Source: an uncultured Alistipes sp. (GTDB lineage Bacteria > Bacteroidota > Bacteroidia > Bacteroidales > Rikenellaceae). From it: a DNA stretch of 64,000 nt. A program made the translations under genes and the position numbers. Below the pieces are notes generated by a model. It saw only the letters and a program-made list of their open reading frames with translations. It did not search any database and had not been told where the DNA came from. Positions 52,213 to 60,489 of this stretch are shown piece after piece. How positions within the stretch are numbered: position 1 is the stretch's first letter; each line of letters starts with the position of its first letter. Location of the stretch: contig CANQGQ010000004.1 in the NCBI GenBank assembly GCA_947623305.1, forward strand, positions 1 through 64,000. Reading direction: 5' to 3'.

Positions 52213-52463
52213 AAAAAAACGCGGGCAAAACTTTTATCCGTCTTCAAGGTCTTGGACAACCCACACAATCAGATAAAGAAATGCCCGCGCACCAACGCGA
52301 GCATCAACTTTTAATTCTTGATTGCGTTCAAAATGTCCAAGTTTTGAAGACAAAAAGAAAAAGTCAATGCGCTTTTATGTCTTGGTACCAGTCATCCGAC
52401 GAGGATGCCGATACGGAATAAAGTGCTGTTTATCAAGGTTCCATAAGCATACGATGCAATAAT
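52213..52463 (-). ncRNA. Candidate structured ncRNA (leftward) with promoter and terminator
   Basis: No credible protein frame. A minus-strand -7 box TATATTTG (52470-52477) precedes it. The transcript would end at the hairpin 52220-52289, whose outer stem GCGGGCA/TGCCCGC and middle stem TTTATCTG/CGGATAAA are followed by a T7 run (A7 at 52213-52219 on plus). The terminal hairpin recurs at 52576-52644 with the apical pair GGT/ACC changed to GGC/GCC. About 250 nt, the size of a regulatory RNA such as 6S-like RNAs, but I cannot assign a class. The region also looks like a multi-copy genomic repeat. Confidence 0.5.
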
Positions 52464-52469
52464 TTATTG

Positions 52470-52477
52470 CAAATATA
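52470..52477 (-). promoter_or_regulatory. -7 box of the leftward ncRNA candidate
   Basis: TATATTTG on the minus strand, exact match to TAnnTTTG, with no gene downstream on that strand except the structured RNA. Confidence 0.5.
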
Positions 52478-52575
52478 GCGGTTTTATTCGACAAAACATA
52501 CAAGAAACGGAGAAATCCGCGCCAACGTGCGCAAAAATGCCGCAATCGCGACGAAACAGAACAAAAATTAAAAGC

Positions 52576-52644
52576 GCGGGCAAAACATTTATCCGTTTTC
52601 AAGGCCTTCGACTGCCCACACAACCAGATAAAAATAATGCCCGC
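52576..52644 (-). repeat. Second copy of the terminal hairpin
   Basis: GCGGGCA (52576-52582) pairs with TGCCCGC (52638-52644), with an inner ATCCG/TATCTGG-type helix and loop text similar to 52220-52289. On the minus strand it leads into a T-rich tract, so it could end transcripts coming from typA. Confidence 0.5.
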
Positions 52645-52674
52645 ACAAAATAGCTATACGCTCGCAAAAGCAGC

Positions 52675-52791
52675 GGTCGGCAGCGAAGAAAGCATTGAAA
52701 AGCATGACAACGATCTATCGCATAAGGAACCGCTTTCAAAAGCGGCGCGGGCGGAGGCTTCGGCCCGCGCGGCTCAACGAGCCGCTTTTTT
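52675..52791 (+). ncRNA. Candidate structured RNA, copy 1
   Basis: Starts with the conserved block GGTCGGCAGCGAAGAAAGC, then a 7-bp hairpin CCGCTTT-CA-AAAGCGG (52730-52745), a stem GCGCGGGC/GCCCGCGC (52745-52770) and a terminator GCGGCTC-AAC-GAGCCGC plus T6 (52769-52791). The terminator's 5' arm overlaps the 3' arm of the preceding stem by two bases. No protein frame. A related copy follows at 52813-52984. Function unknown; promoter not identified. Confidence 0.5.
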
Positions 52792-52812
52792 ATTAAGTTG
52801 ACTCTTCAAACA

Positions 52813-52984
52813 GGTCGGCAGCGAAGAAAGCGTTTGCAAGCACCGAAACAACCCACCGCATAGGGAACCCCGTTCAAACGGGGGCTTCCAAAAGCGGCGC
52901 GGGACACAGCCTGCGGAGGTGAGCTATGGCGAGCCTCCGCCGCCCGTAGGCTGCGGCTCGCGGCCCTTATAAAAGGGCCTTTTA
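52813..52984 (+). ncRNA. Candidate structured RNA, copy 2
   Basis: Repeats GGTCGGCAGCGAAGAAAGC and CGCATA-GGAACC of copy 1. Its hairpin is CCCCGTT-CA-AACGGGG (52868-52883), same stem length and CA loop as copy 1 but with base pairs changed on both arms. Then a larger branched stem (CAGCCT/AGGCTG enclosing GCGGAGG/CCTCCGC) and a terminator GGCCCTT/AAGGGCC with T run (52962-52983). A further hairpin CTGAGG/CCTCAG (52996-53029) lies at the typA stop codon. Confidence 0.5.
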
Positions 52985-53029
52985 TTGGCGCGGCTCTGAG
53001 GAACCGCCGATTACGAATTTCAACCTCAG

Positions 53030-54832
53030 TTATTTGCCGGCGCGTTTGCGGTCAACCTCGTGCAGCAGAATTTTGCGCAGACGCATGGCGTGCGGCGTTA
53101 CCTCGACATATTCATCCTCCTTGATGTATTCGAGGGCCTCCTCCAGCGTAAAGACTTTCGGCGGCACAATAACCGCCTTGTCGTCCGAGCCCGAAGCCCG
53201 CATGTTGGTCAGCTGCTTCGACTTGGTAACGTTCACCGTAATATCGTTCTGGCGCGTGTGTTCGCCGATGACCTGCCCCTCGTAAACCTGATCCATCGGG
53301 TTGATGAAGAACCGTCCGCGATCCTGCAGCTTGTCGATCGAATAGGCATAGGCCGTGCCCGTTTCGCCCGAAATGATCGAGCCATTCGTGCGCATTTCGA
53401 TGTCGCCCACCCACGGTTCGAAATCTTTGAGCCGGTGGGTCATCACCGCTTCGCCGGCCGTCGCCGTGAGCATGTTCGAACGCAGACCGATAATGCCGCG
53501 CGACGGAATATCGAATTCCAGCCGCACACGGTCGCCGTTCGATACCATGTTCGTCAGCGTGCCTTTGCGCTTGGTCGCCAATTCGATGACCGTTCCGGAA
53601 TGTTCTTCGGGACAATCGACCGTCATCTCCTCGATCGGTTCGCACTTTTTGCCGTCGATCATCTTGGTAATGACCCGCGGCTGGCCCACCTGCAGCTCGT
53701 AGCCCTCGCGGCGCATGGTTTCGATGAGCACCGACAGATGCAGCACGCCGCGCCCGAATACATTGAAGCTGTCGGCCGACGGCCCGGGCGTTACGCGCAG
53801 CGCCAGATTCTTCTCCAGCTCGCGGTCGAGACGGTCTTTGATGTGGCGCGACGTTACGAACTTGCCGTCCTTACCGAAGAAGGGCGAATTGTTGATCGTG
53901 AAAAGCATCGACATGGTCGGTTCGTCGATGGCGATCGGGGGCAGCGGTTCGGGATTCTCGTAATCGCAAATCGTGTCGCCGATATCGAATCCTTCGATTC
54001 CCATGACGGCACAAATCTCGCCGCAGGGCACCTCCTCGACCTTCTTTTTGCCCAGTCCCTCGAAGACCATCAATTCGCGGATTTTGGTCTTGACCATCGT
54101 TTTGCCGTCGCGCTTGGCCAGCGTAACGTTCTGACCCGTGCGCAACGAACCGCGTGTTACCTTGCCGACGGCGATCCGGCCCGTGTACGACGAGTATTCC
54201 AGCGACGTAATCAGCATCTGGGGCGTTCCCTCGACGATTTCCGGTTCGGGAATATCGTCGATGATGGCATCCAGCAGCGGCACGATCGAATCGGTCGGCT
54301 GGTTCCACTTGTGGGACATCCAGCCCTGTTTGGCCGAGCCGTAGATGGTCTTGTAATCGAGTTGATCTTCGGTCGCATTGAGCGAAAACATCAAATCGAA
54401 GACCTGTTCGTTGACCACTTCGGGCCGACAGTTGGGTTTATCGACCTTGTTGATGACGACGATGGGTTTCTTGCCCAGCGCGAGCGCCTTCTGCAACACG
54501 AAACGGGTCTGCGGCATCGTCCCCTCGAACGCATCGACCAACAGCAGCACGCCGTCGCACATGTTGAGCACCCGTTCGACCTCACCGCCGAAATCGGCGT
54601 GGCCCGGCGTGTCGATGATGTTGATTTTGTAGTCCTTGTAAATGACCGAAACGTTCTTCGAAAGGATCGTAATGCCCCGTTCGCGTTCGAGGTCGTTGTT
54701 GTCCAGAATCAGTTCGCCGTTTTGTTTGGCGTTGTCGCGGAGGAGGTGTCCCGCCAGAATCATTTTATCGACAAGCGTGGTTTTTCCGTGGTCCACGTGG
54801 GCAATAATCGCGATATTGCGCAGTTTTTGCAT
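53030..54832 (-). CDS. typA: Ribosome-binding GTPase TypA/BipA
   Basis: 600 aa. G1 [14 protein letters not shown], switch region RERGITI, G3 [16 protein letters not shown]4 [13 protein letters not shown]. Elongation-factor-like domains follow, and the BipA-specific carboxy part ([20 protein letters not shown]). Assists 50S assembly and stress translation. Divergent from aroB. Confidence 0.97.
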   Translation of the reverse strand: MQKLRNIAIIAHVDHGKTTLVDKMILAGHLLRDNAKQNGELILDNNDLERERGITILSKNVSVIYKDYKINIIDTPGHADFGGEVERVLNMCDGVLLLVDAFEGTMPQTRFVLQKALALGKKPIVVINKVDKPNCRPEVVNEQVFDLMFSLNATEDQLDYKTIYGSAKQGWMSHKWNQPTDSIVPLLDAIIDDIPEPEIVEGTPQMLITSLEYSSYTGRIAVGKVTRGSLRTGQNVTLAKRDGKTMVKTKIRELMVFEGLGKKKVEEVPCGEICAVMGIEGFDIGDTICDYENPEPLPPIAIDEPTMSMLFTINNSPFFGKDGKFVTSRHIKDRLDRELEKNLALRVTPGPSADSFNVFGRGVLHLSVLIETMRREGYELQVGQPRVITKMIDGKKCEPIEEMTVDCPEEHSGTVIELATKRKGTLTNMVSNGDRVRLEFDIPSRGIIGLRSNMLTATAGEAVMTHRLKDFEPWVGDIEMRTNGSIISGETGTAYAYSIDKLQDRGRFFINPMDQVYEGQVIGEHTRQNDITVNVTKSKQLTNMRASGSDDKAVIVPPKVFTLEEALEYIKEDEYVEVTPHAMRLRKILLHEVDRKRAGK

Positions 54833-54851
54833 AGCAGAATCATTTACGGCG

Positions 54852-54890
54852 CAAAGGTACGCAAATTATCGGGAAAATATACTACTTTTG
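54852..54890. promoter_or_regulatory. Divergent promoters of typA and aroB
   Basis: Minus-strand TACCTTTG at 54852-54859 for typA and plus-strand TACTTTTG at 54883-54890 for aroB, each matching TAnnTTTG. Confidence 0.6.
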
Positions 54891-54917
54891 CATGCTTCTT
54901 AAAAAAGTTTAATATCT

Positions 54918-55961
54918 ATGCAGCCATCGTTCGTCATCGGGTCCGCGAGCCGGATTTACATCGGTCCGGTCAATGAAATTCTGCCGGAGGTGTTGCCGAA
55001 AAATCGCGTCGCGGCCATTTCGGACGCCGCCATCGACCGGCTCCACCCCGAACTGCTGGCCTCCTACGAGACCGTGCTCGTCGGCAAGGGCGAAAGCATC
55101 AAGACGTTGCAGACGATCGGCGCGATCTACCGCAAATTTTTGGAGACGGGCATCGACCGGTCGACCTTCGTGCTGGGCATCGGCGGCGGCATCGTTACCG
55201 ACATCACGGGATTCGCCGCCTCGACCTACATGCGGGGGCTCCGCTTCGGGTTCATCCCGACCACCTTGCTCGGGCAGGTCGATGCGGCCATCGGCGGCAA
55301 AAACGGGGTCAACATCGACGGTTACAAGAACATCGCCGGCACGTTCAATCAACCGCAGTTCGTCATCTGCGATCCGGCGCTGCTGGCCACGCTTCCCGAG
55401 CGGGAATTCCGGGCGGGGCTGGCCGAAATCATCAAAATAGCGGTCATCGCCGATGCGGAACTTTTCGCCCGATTAGAAACGGTCGATTTCGCCCGGCTGC
55501 GCAGCGACCGAGAGCTGCTGGCGGAGATCATTCGGGCGGCCATCCGCAACAAAGCGGCGATCGTCGAACGCGACGAACACGAAGCGGGCGAACGCCGCAA
55601 ACTCAACCTCGGGCACACGCTGGCCCATGCCATCGAAAAATGCTCCACCCGGCTGAATCATGGCGAAGCGGTGGCCGTCGGCATGAAACGGATAGCGGAA
55701 GCGGCCGTACAGGCCGGTCTGTTAGCGGCGAGCGACTGCGAACGCATCGCGGCGCTGCTTGTCCGCGCCGGTTTCACGCTGGAACAGCCGATCGAAATGA
55801 AACGAATGCTGAAAGAGGTGGCCAAAGACAAAAAGAACCAGGACGGTCTGCTGCGCATCGTCTTTCCGACCCGCATCGGCGATTGTGTCGTGCGAACCAT
55901 GCAACCGGACGAGTTCGCCTCGCTGATGCAGCGACAGCCTAAAAAAGAAGGAGCGATCTGA
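54918..55961 (+). CDS. aroB: 3-dehydroquinate synthase
   Basis: 347 aa. LGIGGGIVTDITGFAASTYM and RGLRFGFIPTTLLGQVDAAI bind NAD and metal, GGKNGVNIDGYKNIAGTFNQ is the signature, LNLGHTLAHAIEKCS carries zinc His. Second step of the shikimate pathway, cytoplasmic, NAD- and metal-dependent. Single gene between divergent typA and convergent panB. Confidence 0.96.
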   Translation: MQPSFVIGSASRIYIGPVNEILPEVLPKNRVAAISDAAIDRLHPELLASYETVLVGKGESIKTLQTIGAIYRKFLETGIDRSTFVLGIGGGIVTDITGFAASTYMRGLRFGFIPTTLLGQVDAAIGGKNGVNIDGYKNIAGTFNQPQFVICDPALLATLPEREFRAGLAEIIKIAVIADAELFARLETVDFARLRSDRELLAEIIRAAIRNKAAIVERDEHEAGERRKLNLGHTLAHAIEKCSTRLNHGEAVAVGMKRIAEAAVQAGLLAASDCERIAALLVRAGFTLEQPIEMKRMLKEVAKDKKNQDGLLRIVFPTRIGDCVVRTMQPDEFASLMQRQPKKEGAI

Positions 55962-56118
55962 TCGCCCCGTTCCTCTCACCTATAATATACTGCCGGTCGC
56001 AAAGCCCGATTCGTTTCGGTCGGGTCAGAACTGCATACGCCGCCGCAGACGACGAACACCCCGGCTCAGACGCGAGAACCCGATCCGAAAATCGTCGGGA
56101 CATCGAATGACCGCGCCC

Positions 56119-56934
56119 CTAATACTGCTCCTTTTCGTTCGGAAAATCGCCCGACTTCACATCGGCGATATAGCGCGTTACGGCATCGGTCATCACCTCG
56201 TGCAAATCGGCATACCGACGCAGGAACCGCGGCGAAAAGCCCTTGTTGAGCCCCACCATGTCGTGAATGACCAGCACCTGGCCATCCGTACCGCCGCCCG
56301 CACCGATGCCGATCGTCGGAATCGGAATCTCTTTCGTAACCCGAGTTGCCAACACAGCCGGAATTTTTTCCAGGACGACGGCAAAACAGCCCGCATCGCT
56401 CAACAAATGGGCATCGCGCACGAGCTTTTCGGCCTCGGCCTCCTCCTTCGCCCGAACGTTGTATGTTCCGAACTTATGGATGGATTGCGGCGTCAGTCCG
56501 AGGTGCCCCATCACCGGAATGCCGGCTGTCAAAATACGCTGCACCGATTCGAGAATCTCTTCACCGCCCTCCAATTTCACGGCATCGGCCTCGGTCTCCT
56601 TCATGATGCGCACCGCCGAATCGAGCGCCAGCTTCGAGTTGCCCTGATAGGTGCCGAACGGCATATCGACGACAATCAGCGCACGCTGCGCCCCGCGCGT
56701 TACCGAACGGGCATGATAGATCATCATATCGAGCGTAATCGGAACGGTCGTTTCGTAACCGGCCATGACGTTGGCCGCCGAATCGCCGACCAGAATGACG
56801 TCGATACCGGCAGCATCGACGATCTTGGCCATCGAATAATCGTAAGAAGTGAGCATGGAGATCTTTTCGCCCCGCTGCTTCATCTCCGTCAGGCGGTAGG
56901 TCGTAACCGCCCGAACCGTACTTTCCACGGACAT
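56119..56934 (-). CDS. panB: 3-methyl-2-oxobutanoate hydroxymethyltransferase
   Basis: 271 aa from ATG 56934. [43 protein letters not shown] and VKLEGG and [12 protein letters not shown] are PanB motifs (Mg and ketoisovalerate site). First committed step to pantothenate/CoA. A -7 box TAACTTTG is on the minus strand at 56967-56974, overlapping the end of the methyltransferase gene. Confidence 0.96.
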   Translation of the reverse strand: MSVESTVRAVTTYRLTEMKQRGEKISMLTSYDYSMAKIVDAAGIDVILVGDSAANVMAGYETTVPITLDMMIYHARSVTRGAQRALIVVDMPFGTYQGNSKLALDSAVRIMKETEADAVKLEGGEEILESVQRILTAGIPVMGHLGLTPQSIHKFGTYNVRAKEEAEAEKLVRDAHLLSDAGCFAVVLEKIPAVLATRVTKEIPIPTIGIGAGGGTDGQVLVIHDMVGLNKGFSPRFLRRYADLHEVMTDAVTRYIADVKSGDFPNEKEQY

Positions 56935-56971
56935 TTTTTTCGAAATTTTTTGGGTTAAATCGGGGGCAAAG

Positions 56972-57508
56972 TTAACGATTCGGACGAATCCGACAAAAAA
57001 AGTTCCACAAAACCACACCGCCCGAGACCGAAACGTTCAGCGAATGTTTCACTCCCATCTGCGGAATTTCGATGGCACCATCGCACCGATCCACCGCATC
57101 TTGACCCACGCCGGCCACCTCATTGCCGAAGACGAGCGCATACCGGCGGCCCGCCTCGGGACGGAAATCATCCAGCATCGTCGCACCGACCACCTGTTCG
57201 ACGGCATAGACGAGGTATCCGCGCTCATGCAAAGCGTCGATGCAGGCTTCGGTCGATACGCAATAACTCCACGGCACGGTCAGCTCGGCCCCCAACGCCG
57301 TCTTGTGGATGTCGCGGGCCGGAGGCGTCGCCGTAATCCCGCACAAAGCGAGGTGTTCGACCCCGAACGCATCGGACGTCCGGAAGAACGCACCGACATT
57401 CTGCATCGAACGCACGTTGTCGAGTACGACCGTTACGGCCATCTTTTCCATGGCGGCATAGGCTTCGGGCGTCGGACGCCCCAGTTCTTCGTTGGTGATC
57501 TTGCGCAT
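56972..57508 (-). CDS. TrmH/SpoU-family RNA methyltransferase
   Basis: 178 aa from ATG 57508. [20 protein letters not shown] (motif 1), [18 protein letters not shown] (motif 2) and [20 protein letters not shown] (motif 3) form the trefoil-knot SAM site. Methylates a tRNA or rRNA ribose; the target is not predictable. No extra amino-terminal domain. Divergent from the outer-membrane protein gene. Confidence 0.92.
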   Translation of the reverse strand: MRKITNEELGRPTPEAYAAMEKMAVTVVLDNVRSMQNVGAFFRTSDAFGVEHLALCGITATPPARDIHKTALGAELTVPWSYCVSTEACIDALHERGYLVYAVEQVVGATMLDDFRPEAGRRYALVFGNEVAGVGQDAVDRCDGAIEIPQMGVKHSLNVSVSGGVVLWNFFCRIRPNR

Positions 57509-57526
57509 ACGAACGGTTTTCGAGAA

Positions 57527-57563
57527 CAAAAGTAGTCAAATAAAAATTTTTTACCTATTTTTG
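57527..57563. promoter_or_regulatory. Divergent promoters at 57.5 kb
   Basis: Minus-strand TACTTTTG at 57527-57534 for the TrmH-like gene and plus-strand TATTTTTG at 57556-57563 for the gene at 57586. Confidence 0.55.
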
Positions 57564-57585
57564 AGGCTCAAATCTACGAGGAATC

Positions 57586-58692
57586 ATGTCAATGAGAAAA
57601 CGGATGCTGGTCTTGTGCCTCATCGCGACAACGGTTGCGCAGGCCTCCGCCCAGCGAATCATCGCCGGAGCCGATTTCACGACCCGTTTCGACAACCGCG
57701 AATATGCCGGAAATACCTTCAACCAGCCGCAGACGCTTTTCAGCGCCCGACTGACGCCCCGCATCGGTATCGAATGGATGGAGAAAAACCGGTTGGTATT
57801 CGGGATCGAAATGTTGCAAAATTTCGGCGAACACAACGGCATGCGCGAACCGTTTTTGAGCGACGTCAAACCGCTGATGTACTACCGGTTCAAAACGGAG
57901 CACGTACAGGCGAATGCAGGCATCTTCGACCGCAGCGAGCTGGCGGGCGACTACTCGACCGCCTTTTTCAGCGATTCGACTCGCTTCTATCACAATCGTT
58001 TGTCCGGTTTTCTCGGTCGTTATCGTTCGACCGAACGCCGCGACACCTACGTGGAACTGGCACTCGACTGGGAAGGCATGCTCGGCGAGACGACCCGCGA
58101 AAAGTTCCGTATCCTCTCGGCCGGCCGCTATACGCTCGACAAGGGGTTCTATTTCGGCTATGCGTTCTCGCTTTTTCATTTCGCCATGTCGGAACAGGTC
58201 GACAATGTTTCGGACAACTTGCTTCTCAATCCGTATGTCGGCTGGAAATTCAATGCCTACCTCGACTTCGACGTCCGCGCCGGACTGCTCCTGGCACCGC
58301 AGCGCGGCCGCAGCGTCGACAACGCCTGGAAGAAACCGTGCGGCGGACAATTGGACATCGTCCTCCGCAAATGGGGCGTCAAACTGGAGAACAACCTCTA
58401 CATCGGCGGCAATCTCCAGCCGTTGCGTTACGCCGTAGCCGATCCCCTGACGGGGCTCACCTACGGCACGGACGGCCTCTATGCCGGCGAAAGTTTCTAT
58501 GCGACGACCGAACACATCTACAACCGCACGTGGCTCGGCTACGACAATCGGTTCTTCAACGATACGATCACGGTCGAAGCGGGCATGGTATTCCACTACG
58601 ACGGCACGGGAATGGGAACGCAGCAAATCGTCCGGCTCTCGGTCAATCTCGAAAAACTTTTCGGCATCGGTTCGAAACACGGACACGAATGA
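57586..58692 (+). CDS. Predicted outer-membrane beta-barrel protein
   Basis: 368 aa. Signal peptide ending QASAQ, then alternating beta strands throughout (TLFSARLTPRIGIEWME, GVKLENNLYIGGNLQPLR) and a closing strand QQIVRLSVNLEKLFGIG. No membrane helices. No close family recognised; barrel or surface adhesin-like beta structure is inferred from pattern. An alternative start is ATG 57592. It is 22 bp upstream of glnS in the same direction. Confidence 0.6.
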   Translation: MSMRKRMLVLCLIATTVAQASAQRIIAGADFTTRFDNREYAGNTFNQPQTLFSARLTPRIGIEWMEKNRLVFGIEMLQNFGEHNGMREPFLSDVKPLMYYRFKTEHVQANAGIFDRSELAGDYSTAFFSDSTRFYHNRLSGFLGRYRSTERRDTYVELALDWEGMLGETTREKFRILSAGRYTLDKGFYFGYAFSLFHFAMSEQVDNVSDNLLLNPYVGWKFNAYLDFDVRAGLLLAPQRGRSVDNAWKKPCGGQLDIVLRKWGVKLENNLYIGGNLQPLRYAVADPLTGLTYGTDGLYAGESFYATTEHIYNRTWLGYDNRFFNDTITVEAGMVFHYDGTGMGTQQIVRLSVNLEKLFGIGSKHGHE

Positions 58693-58714
58693 CGGCTAAA
58701 ACATTCTAAAATAT

Positions 58715-60394
58715 ATGGCAAGCGAAACGAACGAAACACGTGAGAAGTCGTTGAACTTTCTCGAAGAGATCATCGAAACATCCATCGCCCAAGGCGAAAA
58801 GCGCATCCAGACCCGTTTTCCGCCCGAACCGAACGGGTATCTGCATATCGGCCACGCCAAAAGCATCTGCATCAATTTCGGGCTGGCCAAAAAATACGGC
58901 GGAAAATGCAACCTGCGATTCGACGACACGAATCCCGTGAAAGAAGATGTCGAATACGTCGATTCCATCAAGCGGGACATCCGCTGGTTAGGCTTCGACT
59001 GGGCGCTGGAACGCTACGCATCGGACTACTTCGACCAGCTTTACGAATGGGCCATCGTGCTGATTAAGAAAGGACTGGCCTACGTCGACGACCAAACGCA
59101 GGAACAGATCCGTGAAACCCGCGGCACCGTATCGGAACCCGGCAAGGAGTCGCCATGGCGCAACCGCACGGTTGAAGAGAACCTCGACCTGTTCGAACGC
59201 ATGCGCAAAGGCGAGTTCGCCGACGGCGAAAAGGTATTGCGTGCCAAGATCGACATGGCACACCCGAACATGCTGTTCCGCGACCCGATCATGTACCGCA
59301 TCATCCACGCCGAACACCACCGCACGGGCAACAAGTGGTGCATCTACCCGATGTACGACTATGCGCACGGCCAAAGCGACTCGATCGAACGGATCACCCA
59401 CTCGATCTGCACGCTCGAATTCGACGTACACCGTCCGCTTTACGACTGGTTCATCCAGGCGCTGGATATTTTCCCCTCGCACCAGTACGAATTTGCGCGG
59501 CTGAATCTCACCTACACGATGATGTCGAAACGCAAATTGTTGAAACTCGTGCAGGAGGGCGTCGTGATGGGTTGGGACGACCCGCGTATGCCGACCATCT
59601 GCGCCTTGCGCCGCAAAGGCTACACGCCGGCCTCGGTACGCAATTTCGCCGAGATGGTGGGCGTTGCCAAACGCGACAACGTGATCGACCTCAGCAAGCT
59701 GGAATACTGCGTACGGGAAGACCTCAACAAGGTCGCCGAACGCCGAATGGCTGTTTTGAACCCTTTGAAAGTGGTCGTTACGAACTACGACGAGCACAAA
59801 ACCGAGCTTTTCACGGCCATCAATAATCCGGAGGACGAGGCGGCCGGAACCCGGCAGATACCCTTCTCGAAGGTCATCTACATCGAACGGGATGACTTCA
59901 TGGAGAACCCGCCGAAAAAGTTCTACCGGTTGCAACCGGGCGGCGAGGTGCGGCTGCGCTACTCCTATCTCATCAAGTGCGAGAAAGTCATCAAGGATGC
60001 CGAAGGCAACATCGTCGAATTGCATTGCACCTACGACCCGATGTCGGGCAACGGTTCGTCGAGCGACGGCCGCAAGGTGAAGGGGGTCATCCACTGGGTA
60101 TCGGCCAAAGATGCGCTGGAGGCCGAAATCCGGCTCTTCAATCCGCTGTTCACGAAGGAGAATCCCGACGACGTGGAGGAGGGCCAGACGTGGGAGGACA
60201 ACCTCAACCCCGAATCCATGGTGAAGATCAAAGGGTATCTGGAACCCTCGCTGCGCGACATTCCGATCGGGCAGGCCGTGCAGTTCGAACGCGTGGGCTA
60301 CTTCTGTCCCGACACCGATTCGACAGCCGATCATCTGGTCTTCAACCGCACCGTAACGCTGAAAGATTCGTGGGCGAAAATTATTACTAAATAA
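58715..60394 (+). CDS. glnS: Glutaminyl-tRNA synthetase
   Basis: 559 aa. [20 protein letters not shown] holds the HIGH motif, [19 protein letters not shown] the substrate motif, and [11 protein letters not shown] the KMSKS-type motif. The two beta-barrel anticodon domains follow (~340-550). No YqeY-like extension. Charges tRNA-Gln directly, with its tRNA also in this window. Confidence 0.97.
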   Translation: MASETNETREKSLNFLEEIIETSIAQGEKRIQTRFPPEPNGYLHIGHAKSICINFGLAKKYGGKCNLRFDDTNPVKEDVEYVDSIKRDIRWLGFDWALERYASDYFDQLYEWAIVLIKKGLAYVDDQTQEQIRETRGTVSEPGKESPWRNRTVEENLDLFERMRKGEFADGEKVLRAKIDMAHPNMLFRDPIMYRIIHAEHHRTGNKWCIYPMYDYAHGQSDSIERITHSICTLEFDVHRPLYDWFIQALDIFPSHQYEFARLNLTYTMMSKRKLLKLVQEGVVMGWDDPRMPTICALRRKGYTPASVRNFAEMVGVAKRDNVIDLSKLEYCVREDLNKVAERRMAVLNPLKVVVTNYDEHKTELFTAINNPEDEAAGTRQIPFSKVIYIERDDFMENPPKKFYRLQPGGEVRLRYSYLIKCEKVIKDAEGNIVELHCTYDPMSGNGSSSDGRKVKGVIHWVSAKDALEAEIRLFNPLFTKENPDDVEEGQTWEDNLNPESMVKIKGYLEPSLRDIPIGQAVQFERVGYFCPDTDSTADHLVFNRTVTLKDSWAKIITK

Positions 60395-60454
60395 CTCGTA
60401 ATGCTAACAAGGGGTCGCACGAGCGGCCCGATTTTCATCGAATCCGCCCCTCCG

Positions 60455-60489
60455 CAAAAAATCACCGGTCTACAAGCCGGTGATTTTTT
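60455..60489. terminator. Bidirectional terminator of glnS and mutS
   Basis: AAAAAATCACCGG and CCGGTGATTTTTT form a 13-bp stem around a short loop between the convergent genes. The last codons of mutS lie in its right arm. Confidence 0.8.

Noticed and set aside
52017..52623. Small minus-strand frames beginning MCGLSKTLKTDK / MCGQSKALKTDK
   Set aside because: They coincide with the two hairpin repeats and diverge at once afterwards; explained better by RNA structure than by protein.
52213..52984. CRISPR array or tracrRNA
   Set aside because: The repeats are only paired, unequal in spacing, with their own terminators; no cas genes and no regular spacers.
53060..54976. 638-codon plus-strand frame opposite typA
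   Set aside because: Antisense shadow of a well-conserved GTPase.
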